From NCBI RefSeq assembly GCF_004681975.1, contig NZ_SMLK01000004.1, positions 124,001 through 188,000 on the forward strand: a DNA stretch of 64,000 bases, read 5' to 3'. Under the pieces are notes generated by a model that had not been told where the DNA came from, searched no databases, and was given only the letters and a program-made list of their open reading frames with translations. This document shows positions 1-8,094 of the stretch, piece by piece. This DNA is from Ramlibacter humi. Lineage in GTDB: Bacteria > Pseudomonadota > Gammaproteobacteria > Burkholderiales > Burkholderiaceae_C. A program made the translations under genes and the position numbers. The stretch's first letter is position 1, and each line of letters opens with the position of its first letter.

Positions 1-196
1 GCAGATCCTGTTGCGCGACGACGAGTTCGCCATCGGCCGGCGCGCGCAGTCCCGCGACCAGGGCCAGCCAGCTGGACTTGCCCGCGCCCGAGCGCCCCTG
101 CAGCAGCAGCGTGCCGCCCTGCGGCACGTCGCAGTCGGGAAAGCGCAGCGCAGGCGCGCCGGGGTACGCGAAGGCGAGAGAACGGGTGCGGATCAC
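1..196 (-). CDS. ABC transporter ATP-binding protein (N-terminal part, cut by window edge)
   Basis: Reading the minus strand from GTG at 194-196 gives 65 codons of an ABC ATPase that continues past the window edge. About 40 residues in is a Walker A motif, GRSGAGKS, inside the typical setting of a nucleotide-binding domain (short beta-strands, then VAGL after the P-loop). It should bind and hydrolyse ATP to power a membrane partner that lies outside the window. The GTG lies 10 bases after the msrA stop, so the two genes are probably co-transcribed. No other in-frame start fits in the gap. Signature, Walker B and substrate are not visible, so import versus export is unknown. Confidence 0.8.
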   Translation of the reverse strand, partial: MIRTRSLAFAYPGAPALRFPDCDVPQGGTLLLQGRSGAGKSSWLALVAGLRAPADGELVVAQQDL

Positions 197-206
197 GCGC
201 GGCGCG

Positions 207-746
207 TCAGGCCTTCACCAGGTCAGTGAAGGTCTTGCGGAACTTGGCCACCTTGGGTGCGGCGACCGCCAGGCAGTAGCCCTGGTACGGGTTCTTCTCG
301 AAGAAGTCCTGGTGGTATTCCTCGGCCGGCCAGTAGTTGGTGAGCGGCTCCACCTCGGTGACGATGGGCTGGCCGAACAGCTTGTCCTGGCTCATCTCCC
401 GGATCAGGTCGTCGGCCACCTGCTTCTGCTCTTCGGTCGTGTAGTAGATGCCGCTGCGGTACTGCGTGCCGGTGTCGTTGCCCTGCCGGTTCAGCTGGGT
501 GGGGTCGTGCACCACGAAGAAGATCTCCAGGATCTGCCGCAGCGTGATCTGCGCGGGGTCGTAAGTGAGCTTCACCACCTCGCTGTGGCCGGTGTTGCCG
601 GTGCACACCTGTTCGTAGCTGGGCTGTTTCACCGTGCCGTTGGCGTAGCCCGATTCCACGTCGGTCACGCCGCGCACCTTGACGTACACCGCCTCCGTGC
701 ACCAGAAGCAGCCACCGCCGAGTGCGATGGTTTGCAGGTCGCTCAT
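207..746 (-). CDS. msrA: Peptide-methionine (S)-S-oxide reductase MsrA
   Basis: This 179-residue protein matches the single-domain MsrA family, which reduces methionine-S-sulfoxide in oxidised proteins using thioredoxin. The catalytic motif GCFWC is at residues 12-16, with Cys13 as nucleophile. The conserved stretches SGYANG and GIYY follow, and the length is normal for the family. I chose ATG 746 because AAGGAG sits a few bases upstream. The reading frame stays open 24 codons further, but that part is not MsrA-like. The ABC gene follows 10 bases downstream, suggesting a two-gene transcript. The C-terminal resolving cysteines of some MsrA forms are not evident. Confidence 0.96.
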   Translation of the reverse strand: MSDLQTIALGGGCFWCTEAVYVKVRGVTDVESGYANGTVKQPSYEQVCTGNTGHSEVVKLTYDPAQITLRQILEIFFVVHDPTQLNRQGNDTGTQYRSGIYYTTEEQKQVADDLIREMSQDKLFGQPIVTEVEPLTNYWPAEEYHQDFFEKNPYQGYCLAVAAPKVAKFRKTFTDLVKA

Positions 747-812
747 GGGAACTCCTTGGAAGGAGTGGAACTGTAGCCGCGCGGCGCCGCGTGCGTGCTC
801 CGCGGCCGCCTC

Positions 813-864
813 CATCACTCCCGCGAGGGCGGGAATCCATGGATCCCCGCCTGCGCGAGGACCA
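813..864. repeat. Dispersed palindromic repeat, family A
   Basis: The arms tcccgcgagggcgggaatcc and ggatccccgcctgcgcgagg form an imperfect inverted repeat between msrA and the YdcF-like gene. Related copies lie at 3622-3716 and 48336-48363. The element is intergenic here and could form a hairpin in RNA. Confidence 0.75.
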
Positions 865-892
865 CGCCTCTTCGGTCTTACGATCGCGGCCC

Positions 893-1651
893 ATGCTGTC
901 CGGAGAACTCAAGCCGATCCTCACCGCCCTCGTGCTGCCGCCGGTGGCGCCGCTGCTGCTGGCGTTGCTGGGGCTGGTGCTGGCATGGGGCAAGCGGGCA
1001 CGGATCGGGCTGGCGTTGATCGGCGTCTCGATCGCTGCGCTGTGGCTGCTCTCCTGCTACCCCGTCGCGACCCGCTTGTCCGAAGCGCTGTTGCCGCCCG
1101 TGCAGGCGGTCAAGCCCGAGGACCTGGCCGGCGTGCAGGCCATCGTCGTGCTTGGCGGCGGCACGCTGCCGGCCGCACCGGAATACGGTGCCGCGCAGCC
1201 GGCCACGCCGACGCTGGGACGACTGCGCTACGGCGCCTGGCTGGCCAGGCGCACCGGCAAGCCGCTGGCTTTCGCCGGCGGCGTGGGCTGGGCGGCGGCG
1301 GACATGCAGATGCCGCCGGAAGCCGAAGTGGCCGCCCGCGCCGTGCAGGATTTCGGCGTGACGCTCCGCTGGGCCGATTCGAAATCGCGCGACACCGTCG
1401 AGAACGCGAACGAGATGAAGCGGCTGCTCGCGGCCGATGGCGTGACGCGCATCGCGCTGGTCACCGACTTCTGGCACATGCCGCGGTCAGTGCTGGCTTT
1501 CGAACGCGCCGGCTTCAGCGTGCTGCCCGCACCGACGGGCTTCCCCGCGCCGATGGTGCGCCCACTGCTGGCCTGGCTGCCGTCCCCGGAAGGGCTGGCG
1601 CTGTCGCGCGCGGTGATCCGCGAAGCGCTCGGCCTGTGGGTGGCGCGCTGA
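893..1651 (+). CDS. YdcF/SanA/ElyC-family (DUF218) membrane protein
   Basis: The protein has 252 residues, with two hydrophobic segments (about 10-31 and 37-55) followed by a DUF218 domain. That domain contains the strand IVVLGGG at 84-90 and a later SRDTVENA helix and FWHMPRS segment, as in ElyC and YdcF. Family members are inner-membrane proteins, several linked to envelope or peptidoglycan homeostasis, but the reaction is not established. I start at ATG 893 because translation upstream of it runs through the palindromic repeat at 813-864. It lies alone between msrA (divergent) and the efflux regulator. Confidence 0.85.
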   Translation: MLSGELKPILTALVLPPVAPLLLALLGLVLAWGKRARIGLALIGVSIAALWLLSCYPVATRLSEALLPPVQAVKPEDLAGVQAIVVLGGGTLPAAPEYGAAQPATPTLGRLRYGAWLARRTGKPLAFAGGVGWAAADMQMPPEAEVAARAVQDFGVTLRWADSKSRDTVENANEMKRLLAADGVTRIALVTDFWHMPRSVLAFERAGFSVLPAPTGFPAPMVRPLLAWLPSPEGLALSRAVIREALGLWVAR

Positions 1652-1713
1652 CCCTTCCCGTCCCAAATCGCCTTTGCTGACGCGCATTTACCGGCGCGAC
1701 ACGCGCTGGCGCC

Positions 1714-1743
1714 TTGACGGTCGCGGGCGCTCAAGGCTACATT
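1714..1743 (+). promoter_or_regulatory. Probable sigma-70 promoter of the efflux operon
   Basis: TTGACG at 1714-1719 and TACATT at 1738-1743 are separated by 18 bases and precede the TetR-family gene by 25 bases. The -10 box runs into the inverted repeat at 1742-1763, an arrangement that would let a repressor block RNA polymerase. Confidence 0.6.
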
Positions 1744-1763
1744 ACTAACCAGTCAGTCAGTAA
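1742..1763. promoter_or_regulatory. Candidate TetR-family operator
   Basis: TTACT at 1742-1746 and AGTAA at 1759-1763 are inverted arms around a core with repeated CAGT/CAGTCA units. The site lies directly before the regulator ATG at 1769 and overlaps the -10 box. Autoregulation by the adjacent TetR protein is inferred from position and symmetry. Confidence 0.6.
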
Positions 1764-1768
1764 ATCCC

Positions 1769-2464
1769 ATGTCCCTCAGCAAACTCATCGGTGCCCGCGG
1801 CGAAGCCGCCGCGGACGACGTGCCGGCCAAGCGCGAACGCCGCAAGGAAGCGCGGCCGAAGGAGCTGCTCGACGCCGCGCTGGACCTGTTCGTCGAGAAA
1901 GGCTTCGCCGCCACCCGTGCCGAGGAAGTCGCCGTGCGCGCCGGCGTCTCGAAGGGCACGCTGTTCCTCTACTTCCCCAGCAAGGAAGACCTGTTCAAGG
2001 CGGTGGTGCAGGAGAACATCTCCGGCCGCTACGCCGAGTGGAACCAGGAGTTCGTGGACTTCGAAGGCACCTCGGCCGACATGGTGCGCTACTGCATGAA
2101 GGTCTGGTGGGACCGCATCGGCGCCACCCGTGCCAGCGGCATCACCAAGCTGATGATCAGCGAGGCGCGCAACTTCCCCGAGCTGGCGGCCTTCTACCAG
2201 CAGGAAGTGATCAACCCGGGCAAGCGCCTGATCCGCCGCATCCTGCAGCGCGGCGTGGACAGCGGCGAGTTCCGCGCCGGCATGGACCTGGAATACGCGG
2301 CCTACGCCATCTCCGCGCCGATGATCTTCCTGATCATGATGAAGCACTCCCTGGCCGCGTGCGCGCCGGAGGACTACCCGCTCGACCCCGAGCGCTACGT
2401 GATGCAGCAGGCCGACGTCGTGCTGCACGGCTTCTGCGCCAAGCCCGAAGGAACCGACCGATGA
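1769..2464 (+). CDS. TetR/AcrR-family transcriptional regulator of the adjacent RND efflux operon
   Basis: This 231-residue protein has a classical TetR N-terminal helix-turn-helix at about residues 48-70 ([19 protein letters not shown]), followed by an all-helical ligand-binding domain. It carries an unusually long charged N-terminal extension of about 25 residues before the first helix. TetR proteins usually repress neighbouring genes until a small molecule binds. The gene overlaps the RND adaptor gene by four bases (ATGA), so regulator and pump are one transcript. The inverted repeat just upstream is a likely autoregulatory operator. The ligand cannot be read from the sequence. Confidence 0.92.
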   Translation: MSLSKLIGARGEAAADDVPAKRERRKEARPKELLDAALDLFVEKGFAATRAEEVAVRAGVSKGTLFLYFPSKEDLFKAVVQENISGRYAEWNQEFVDFEGTSADMVRYCMKVWWDRIGATRASGITKLMISEARNFPELAAFYQQEVINPGKRLIRRILQRGVDSGEFRAGMDLEYAAYAISAPMIFLIMMKHSLAACAPEDYPLDPERYVMQQADVVLHGFCAKPEGTDR

Positions 2465-3711
2465 AGCGTTACGTCCGCTGGATCGTCATCGCGCTGGTGC
2501 TGCTGCTCGTGGCGGGCGGCGCGATGCGCGCCCTCTCCGCCCGCAAGCAACGCGCGGCCGCCGAAGCCGCCGCGCCCAAGGCGCAGTCGGTGATCGAACT
2601 GGCCGCCACCGACGTGCTGAAGGCCGGGCAGGTCGACCTGACGCAGGGCCTGCCCGTGTCCGGCTCGCTGCGCGCGGTGAATTCCGCCGTGGTGAAGGCC
2701 CGCGTGGCCGGCGAGCTGCAGGGCCTGGCCGTGCGCGAAGGCGACGCGGTGCAGGCCGGCCAGGTCATCGCCCGCATCGACGCCACCGAATCGCAGGCGC
2801 GGCTGCGCCAGGCGCAGGAGCAGGCCGAAGCCGCGCGCGCGCAGATCGACATCGCGCAGCGCCAGTGGGACAACAACAAGGCGCTGGTCGAGCAGGGCTT
2901 CATCTCGAAGACGGCGCTGGACACCTCGGAGAAGAGCTACGCCGGCGCCCGCTCCACCTACCAGGCCGCGATGGCCGCGGTGGACATGGCGAAGAAGACG
3001 ATGGAAGACACCGTGCTGCGCGCGCCGATCGCCGGCGTGGTGTCGCAGCGCCTGGCGCAGCCCGGCGAGCGCGTGGCCGTCGATGGCCGCGTGGTGGAGA
3101 TCGTGGACCTGAGCCGCCTGGAAGTGGAAGCCACGCTCACCGCCGCCGACTCGGTGCGCGTGCGCGTCGGCCAGGAAGCGCAGCTGAACATCGAAGGCCT
3201 CACGGCGCCCGTCGTGGCCAAGGTCGTGCGCATCAACCCCAGCGCGCAGGCGGGCAGCCGCAGCGTGCTGGCCTACCTGTCCATCGCGGATGCCGCCGGC
3301 TTGCGCCAGGGACTGTTCGCGCAAGGGCAACTCGCCACCGGCCGCGCCGCGGGCCTGGCCGTGCCGCTGTCGGCCATCCGCACCGACAAGCCGTCGCCTT
3401 ACGTGCAGGTGGTGGACAACGGCCAGGTGATGCACAAGCAGGTGACGCCGGGTGCGCGCGGTGAAGCGAGCCAGGAGACCTGGGTCGGCGTGGAAGGTGT
3501 GCCGGCCGGCGCGACGGTGATCAAGGGGCACGTGGGGCCTTTGCGTGAAGGCACGCCGGTGAAGTTCACCGGCGCCGCTTCGCGTCCGGCCGGCGCGGCG
3601 TCGGGCATCAAAGCCGCCCTCCTCCGTCATTCCCGCGAAGGCGGGAATCCAGTCCGAGGACTGCCCGGCGTGCTGGCGCGCGCTTCCGGATCCCCGCCTG
3701 CGCGGGGATGA
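2461..3711 (+). CDS. RND efflux periplasmic adaptor (membrane fusion protein)
   Basis: The 416-residue protein is an AcrA/MexA-type adaptor. It has an N-terminal hydrophobic anchor (about 8-24), a biotinyl-lipoyl-like half motif ([17 protein letters not shown]), a coiled-coil hairpin rich in Gln/Ala (about 115-170), the second lipoyl half ([14 protein letters not shown]) and a beta-barrel domain. It would link the inner-membrane pump 3724-7011 to a TolC-type channel. Its last roughly 30 residues (from about 386) are encoded by a dispersed palindromic repeat and look foreign to the family ([14 protein letters not shown]). The natural C-terminus probably ended earlier. It is translationally coupled to the TetR gene. 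Confidence 0.93.
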   Translation: MKRYVRWIVIALVLLLVAGGAMRALSARKQRAAAEAAAPKAQSVIELAATDVLKAGQVDLTQGLPVSGSLRAVNSAVVKARVAGELQGLAVREGDAVQAGQVIARIDATESQARLRQAQEQAEAARAQIDIAQRQWDNNKALVEQGFISKTALDTSEKSYAGARSTYQAAMAAVDMAKKTMEDTVLRAPIAGVVSQRLAQPGERVAVDGRVVEIVDLSRLEVEATLTAADSVRVRVGQEAQLNIEGLTAPVVAKVVRINPSAQAGSRSVLAYLSIADAAGLRQGLFAQGQLATGRAAGLAVPLSAIRTDKPSPYVQVVDNGQVMHKQVTPGARGEASQETWVGVEGVPAGATVIKGHVGPLREGTPVKFTGAASRPAGAASGIKAALLRHSREGGNPVRGLPGVLARASGSPPARG

Positions 3712-3716
3712 CGGAG
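3622..3716. repeat. Dispersed palindromic repeat, family A, inside the adaptor gene 3' end
   Basis: The outer arms CTCCGTCATTCCCGCG and CGCGGGGATGACGGAG are inverted. The inner arms gcgggaatcc and ggatccccgc are also inverted. The element supplies the last 30 or so codons and the stop of the adaptor gene and ends 7 bases before the pump start codon. Confidence 0.88.
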
Positions 3717-3723
3717 TAGCACC

Positions 3724-6700
3724 ATGTGGTTCACGCGCGTCAGCCTGAAGAACCCCGTCTTCGCCACCATGCTGATGCTGGCGCTGGTGGTGCTGGGCCT
3801 GTTCTCCCTGCAGCGGCTGAACGTCGACCAGTTCCCCAACATCGACTTCCCGGTGGTGGTGGTGCAGACCGAATACCCGGGCGCGTCGCCCGAGGTGGTG
3901 GAGAGCGAGGTCACCAAGAAGGTCGAGGAAGGCGTCAACTCCATCGCGGGCATCAACGCCCTCACCTCGCGCAGCTACGAGAACCAGTCGGTGGTGATCA
4001 TCGAGTTCCAGCTGCACATCGACGGCCGCAAGGCGGCGGAAGACGTGCGCGAGAAGGTCGCTGCCATCCGCCCCTCGTTCCGCACCGAGGTGAAGGAACC
4101 TCGCGTGCTGCGTTTCGACCCGGCCAGCCGCGCCATCTGGTCCGTGGCCGTGCTGCCGGACACGGCGAAAGGCGCCAAGGCGATGGGCCCCGTGGAGCTC
4201 ACCAACTGGGCCGACCAGGTGCTGAAGAAGCGGCTGGAGAACGTGCGCGGCGTGGGCTCGGTCACGCTGGTGGGCGGCAGCAAGCGCGAGATCAACGTCT
4301 ACCTGAACCCGCAGGCGATGGAAGCCTTCGGCATCACCGCCGACCAGGTGGTGGCCGCCGTGCGCAACGAAAGCCAGGACCTGCCGGTGGGCGCCATCCG
4401 CTCGCTGGCGCAGGACCGCGTGGTGCAGATCGACGCCCGCATGCAGCGGCCGGAAGACTTCGGCGGCATCATCGTCACGCGGCGCGGCAACGCGCCGGTG
4501 CGGCTGGACCAGGTGGCGCGCATCAACGACGGCGCGCAGGAACTCGACAGCCTGGCCCTGTACAACGGCAGCCGCACGCTGCTGCTGTCGGTGCAGAAGG
4601 CGCAGGACGAGAACACCATCTCCGTCACCGACGGCCTGAAGCAGACCATCGCCGAGATGCAGGCGCAGCTGCCGCCGGGCGTTCGGCTGGAACCCATCCA
4701 GGATGCTTCGCGGCCCATCCGCGTGGCGGTGGAGAACGTGCGCAAGACGCTCATCGAAGGCGCCGTGCTCACGGTGCTGATCGTCTTCCTGTTCCTGAAC
4801 TCGTGGCGGTCCACGGTCATCACGGGCCTCACGCTGCCCATCGCGCTGATCGGCACGTTCCTGTTCATGTACGCCTTCGGCTTCTCGGTGAACATGGTCA
4901 CGCTGATGGCGCTGTCGCTCTGCGTGGGCCTCCTGATCGACGACGCCATCGTGGTGCGCGAGAACATCGTGCGCCACGTGCAGATGGGCAAGAGCCCCTA
5001 CCAGGCGTCGCTGGACGGCACGCAGGAGATCGGCCTGGCGGTGCTGGCCACCACCTTCTCCATCGTCGCGGTGTTCCTGCCCATCGGCTTCATGGGCGGC
5101 ATCATCGGCAAGTTCTTCCACGAGTTCGGCATCACCATCGTGGCCGCGGTGATGATCTCGATGTTCGTCAGCTTCACGCTGGACCCGATGCTGTCGTCGA
5201 TCTGGCACGACCCGGAGATCGACAGGCACTCCCACTCCGTTCGGCCTGAGCTTGTCGAAGGCAGCGCAGAGCCCTTCGACAAGCCCAGGGCGAACGGGTG
5301 GTACGACAAGACCATCGGCCGCGTCACCGGCTGGTTCGACCGCGCGACCGAATCTCTGGCGCAGGGCTACCAGTCACTGCTGCGCTGGTCGCTGTCGCAC
5401 AAGCTGGTGACGCTGCTGGCCGCCGCTGGCATCTTCGTCACCAGCATCTTCATGGTGCCGCTGCTGGGCACCGAGTTCGTGCCCAAGGCCGACTACTCGG
5501 AAACCTCGGTCAACTTCTACACGCCGGTGGGCTCGTCGCTGGAAGTGACCGAAGCGAAGGCCCGCCAGGTGGAAGCCATCCTGCGCGAACTGCCGGAGGT
5601 GAAGTACACGCTGTCCACCATCAACACGGGCGCGGCGGCCGGCAAGATCTACGCGAGCGTCTACGTGCGCCTGGTCGATCGCAAGGAACGCACGCGCAAC
5701 GTCGACCAGCTGTCCGGCGTGCTGCGCAAGCGCCTGGAGTCGGTGCCCGGCATCACCGTCACGCACGTCGGCCTGGTCGACGCGGTGGGCGGCAACAAGC
5801 AGGTGGAGTTCTCGCTGCTGGGCCCCGACCAGAAGGAGCTGGAGAGGCTGGCGCGCCTGGTGATGGAACGCATCCGCGGCATCCCGGGCCTGGTGGACCT
5901 GGATTCCAGCGTGAAACCCGACAAGCCCACCATCCAGGTGCAGGTGAAGCGCGATTCCGCATCCGACCTGGGCCTGTCGGTCGGCCGCATCGGCGCCGCG
6001 CTGCGCACGCTGGTGGCCGGCGAGACGGTGGGCAACTGGCGCGCGCCCGACGACCAGACCTACGACGTCAACGTGCGTCTCGCGCCCGAGGCGCGTGTGT
6101 CCCCGCAGCAGCTGGACCGCCTGCCCTTCGCCACCGGCACCAACACCGACGGCACGTCGCGCGTGGTGCGGCTGAACCAGGTGGCCGAGGTGCGCGAAGG
6201 CACCGGCCCCAACCAGGTGAACCGCCGCGACCTGACGCGCGAGGTGGCCATCAACGCCAACACCGCCGGCCGCGCCGCGGGCGAGGTGTCGGCCGACATC
6301 CGGAAGGTGATGGACGGCATCGCCCTGCCCCCGGGCTACCGCTACCAGTTCAGCGGCTCGGCCAAGAACATGGCGGAATCGTTCGGCTACGCGGTGTCGG
6401 CGCTGGCGATGGCCATCATCTTCATCTACATGATCCTGGCCAGCCAGTTCAAGAGCTTCCTGCAGCCGCTGGCGCTGATGACGTCGCTGCCGCTCACGCT
6501 GATCGGCGTGGTGCTGGCGCTGATGACGTTCGGCTCCACGCTGTCGATGTTCTCCATCATCGGCATCGTGATGCTGATGGGCCTGGTGACCAAGAACGCC
6601 ATCCTGCTGGTGGACTTCGCCATCCGCGCCCGCGAAGAGGGCGTGCCGCGCGCCGAGGCGCTGCTGCTGGCGGCCCGCGTGCGGCTGCGCCCCATCCTCA

Positions 6701-7011
6701 TGACCACGCTGGCCATGATCTTCGGCATGGTGCCGCTGGCTTTCGCGCTGAGCGAAGGCTCGGAGCAGCGCGCGCCCATGGGCCAGGCGGTGATCGGCGG
6801 CGTCATCACGTCGTCGCTGCTCACGCTGGTGGTGGTGCCGGTCGTGTACTGCTACCTGGACGACCTGGCGGCGTGGCTGCGGCGCAAATCCTCCGTTCGG
6901 CCTGAGCCCTTCGACCGCGCTCAGGACAGGCCTGTCGAAGGCCCGGCCCTTCAAGGCGGTGGCGGCGGCGCCCAGCCCGTCCCGGCTTCTAAAATCGACG
7001 GTTTGTCCTGA
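3724..7011 (+). CDS. RND-family efflux pump, AcrB-like inner-membrane permease
   Basis: This 1095-residue protein has the full RND layout: TM1 near the N-terminus, a large periplasmic loop, TM2-6 (about 337-490), a second periplasmic loop and TM8-12 (about 865-1040). The proton-relay motif [11 protein letters not shown] places Asp406 and Asp407 in TM4. It exports hydrophobic substrates using the proton gradient, together with the adaptor and probably the TolC-type protein at 8095-9420. Two repeat-derived segments disturb the family pattern. Residues about 505-525 (SVRPELVEG to DKPRANG) lie in the cytoplasmic loop between the two halves, and the C-terminal tail from about 1057 comes from a second copy. 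The reading frame stays open through both. Confidence 0.94.
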   Translation: MWFTRVSLKNPVFATMLMLALVVLGLFSLQRLNVDQFPNIDFPVVVVQTEYPGASPEVVESEVTKKVEEGVNSIAGINALTSRSYENQSVVIIEFQLHIDGRKAAEDVREKVAAIRPSFRTEVKEPRVLRFDPASRAIWSVAVLPDTAKGAKAMGPVELTNWADQVLKKRLENVRGVGSVTLVGGSKREINVYLNPQAMEAFGITADQVVAAVRNESQDLPVGAIRSLAQDRVVQIDARMQRPEDFGGIIVTRRGNAPVRLDQVARINDGAQELDSLALYNGSRTLLLSVQKAQDENTISVTDGLKQTIAEMQAQLPPGVRLEPIQDASRPIRVAVENVRKTLIEGAVLTVLIVFLFLNSWRSTVITGLTLPIALIGTFLFMYAFGFSVNMVTLMALSLCVGLLIDDAIVVRENIVRHVQMGKSPYQASLDGTQEIGLAVLATTFSIVAVFLPIGFMGGIIGKFFHEFGITIVAAVMISMFVSFTLDPMLSSIWHDPEIDRHSHSVRPELVEGSAEPFDKPRANGWYDKTIGRVTGWFDRATESLAQGYQSLLRWSLSHKLVTLLAAAGIFVTSIFMVPLLGTEFVPKADYSETSVNFYTPVGSSLEVTEAKARQVEAILRELPEVKYTLSTINTGAAAGKIYASVYVRLVDRKERTRNVDQLSGVLRKRLESVPGITVTHVGLVDAVGGNKQVEFSLLGPDQKELERLARLVMERIRGIPGLVDLDSSVKPDKPTIQVQVKRDSASDLGLSVGRIGAALRTLVAGETVGNWRAPDDQTYDVNVRLAPEARVSPQQLDRLPFATGTNTDGTSRVVRLNQVAEVREGTGPNQVNRRDLTREVAINANTAGRAAGEVSADIRKVMDGIALPPGYRYQFSGSAKNMAESFGYAVSALAMAIIFIYMILASQFKSFLQPLALMTSLPLTLIGVVLALMTFGSTLSMFSIIGIVMLMGLVTKNAILLVDFAIRAREEGVPRAEALLLAARVRLRPILMTTLAMIFGMVPLAFALSEGSEQRAPMGQAVIGGVITSSLLTLVVVPVVYCYLDDLAAWLRRKSSVRPEPFDRAQDRPVEGPALQGGGGGAQPVPASKIDGLS
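5237..5297. repeat. Dispersed palindromic repeat, family B, in frame inside the RND pump gene
   Basis: CCGTTCGGCCTGAGCTTGTC and its inverted counterpart GACAAGCCCAGGGCGAACGG bound a 61-base element with an inner GAAGG/CCTTC pair. It adds about 20 codons to the pump without a stop or frameshift. A shorter relative lies at 6892-6946. Confidence 0.88.
6892..6946. repeat. Dispersed repeat, family B, encoding the pump C-terminal tail
   Basis: The sequence begins tccgttcggcctgagccctt and contains gacaggcctgtcgaaggc, clearly related to the copy at 5237-5297. It begins just after the last transmembrane helix and replaces the expected pump C-terminus. The reading frame then runs on to a stop at 7009. 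Confidence 0.78.
6990..6995 (+). promoter_or_regulatory. Possible -10 box for pcm
   Basis: TAAAAT lies 35 bases before the pcm start and inside the last codons of the pump gene. No clear -35 box is visible at the expected distance. Its position inside the pump's extended tail fits the idea that the pump originally ended upstream. Confidence 0.35.
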
Positions 7012-7030
7012 CTTCCGCGAAGCAAAAGCC

Positions 7031-7717
7031 ATGAGCACGCCTTCCGTCGAACAACTCCGCTTCAACATGATCGAGCAGCAGATCCGCCCCTGGGACGTGC
7101 TCGATCCCGAAATCCTGGGACTGCTGCAGAAGGTGCGGCGCGAGGAGTTCGTCCCGCCCGCGCACCTCGGGTTGGCCTTCGCCGACCTGATGATCCCGCT
7201 GCGCGGGCGTCCCGACGAAGCGATGCGCCTGGGCCAGGTGATGCTGGAACCCAAGATGGAGGCCCGCCTGCTGCAGGAAGTGAGCCCCCGCCCGCACGAA
7301 AAGGCGCTGGAAGTCGGCGCCGGCTCCGGCTACATGGCCGCCCTGCTGGCCGGCCGCGCCCAGCGCGTCATCACGCTGGAGATCGAACCCGAGCTGGCGA
7401 AGATGGCGCGCGACAACCTGCAGCGCGCCGGCATCCGCAACGCGGAAGTGCGCGAAGCCGACGGCTCGCAGGGCCTGGCCGCCGAAGGCCCGTTCGACGT
7501 CATCGTGCTCAGCGGATCGGTGGCCGACGTGCCGCAGGCGCTGCTGCAGCAGCTGAAGGTGGGCGGCCGCCTGGCCACCATCACCGGCGGCGAGCCCGTG
7601 ATGCGCGCCACCCTCATCACGCGCACCGGCGAGGCCACCTTCACGACCGCGCAGCGCTGGGACACGCTGGCCCCTCGCCTCGTGAAATTCCCCGAGCCTT
7701 CGCGCTTTTCCTTCTGA
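7031..7717 (+). CDS. pcm: Protein-L-isoaspartate O-methyltransferase
   Basis: This 228-residue class I SAM-dependent methyltransferase has the glycine-rich SAM-binding motif EVGAGSGY at 94-101, a preceding helix typical of PCMT proteins, and the strand-acid motif TLEIEPEL just after. PCMT repairs isoaspartyl residues in aged proteins, and many beta-proteobacteria place it before a rhodanese and a TolC gene as here. ATG 7031 gives the family N-terminus (EQLRFNMIEQQIRPW). The rhodanese gene begins 13 bases after its stop, so the three genes to 9420 are likely one transcript. Confidence 0.9.
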   Translation: MSTPSVEQLRFNMIEQQIRPWDVLDPEILGLLQKVRREEFVPPAHLGLAFADLMIPLRGRPDEAMRLGQVMLEPKMEARLLQEVSPRPHEKALEVGAGSGYMAALLAGRAQRVITLEIEPELAKMARDNLQRAGIRNAEVREADGSQGLAAEGPFDVIVLSGSVADVPQALLQQLKVGGRLATITGGEPVMRATLITRTGEATFTTAQRWDTLAPRLVKFPEPSRFSF

Positions 7718-7730
7718 CGACGCCCGACCG

Positions 7731-8066
7731 ATGATCGACCAGGTCCGCCCTTCCGACCTCGACGCCTGGCTGGCCGCGCAAGACGGCGAAGCCGTGGTGC
7801 TGGACGTTCGCGAGGCGCCCGAGCTGCGCGCCGCGAGCGTCGCGCCGCAAGGGTTCGAGCTGGTGTGCATCCCGATGAACGAGGTGCCCGCCCGCCTGTC
7901 GGAACTGGATCCCTCCCGCCCGGTGGCCTGCCTGTGCCACCACGGCGCGCGCAGCATGCGCGTGGCCATGTTCCTGGCCCACAACGGCTGGGAACGGGTG
8001 GCGAACATCGCCGGCGGCATCGATGCCTGGTCGCTCGAACGCGACCCGTCCGTGCCCCGCTACTGA
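7731..8066 (+). CDS. Single-domain rhodanese-like sulfurtransferase
   Basis: The 111-residue protein is a compact rhodanese domain (GlpE-like size). The active-site loop is CHHGARS at 69-75, with Cys69 as the sulfur-carrying residue, and the family's N-terminal LDVRE strand is at 24-28. It would transfer sulfane sulfur from thiosulfate or a protein persulfide, but the acceptor is unknown. It sits between pcm and the TolC-type gene, a recurrent order in Burkholderiales. Confidence 0.9.
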   Translation: MIDQVRPSDLDAWLAAQDGEAVVLDVREAPELRAASVAPQGFELVCIPMNEVPARLSELDPSRPVACLCHHGARSMRVAMFLAHNGWERVANIAGGIDAWSLERDPSVPRY

Positions 8067-8094
8067 ACGAAGCGACAAGAGCAAGGACGGACGA

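Noticed and set aside
2395-5235. Very long open frame on the minus strand opposite the efflux adaptor and pump
   Set aside because: Its translation is His/Gln/Arg-rich with no domain, and the plus strand encodes recognisable RND proteins over the same stretch. It is an effect of high GC.
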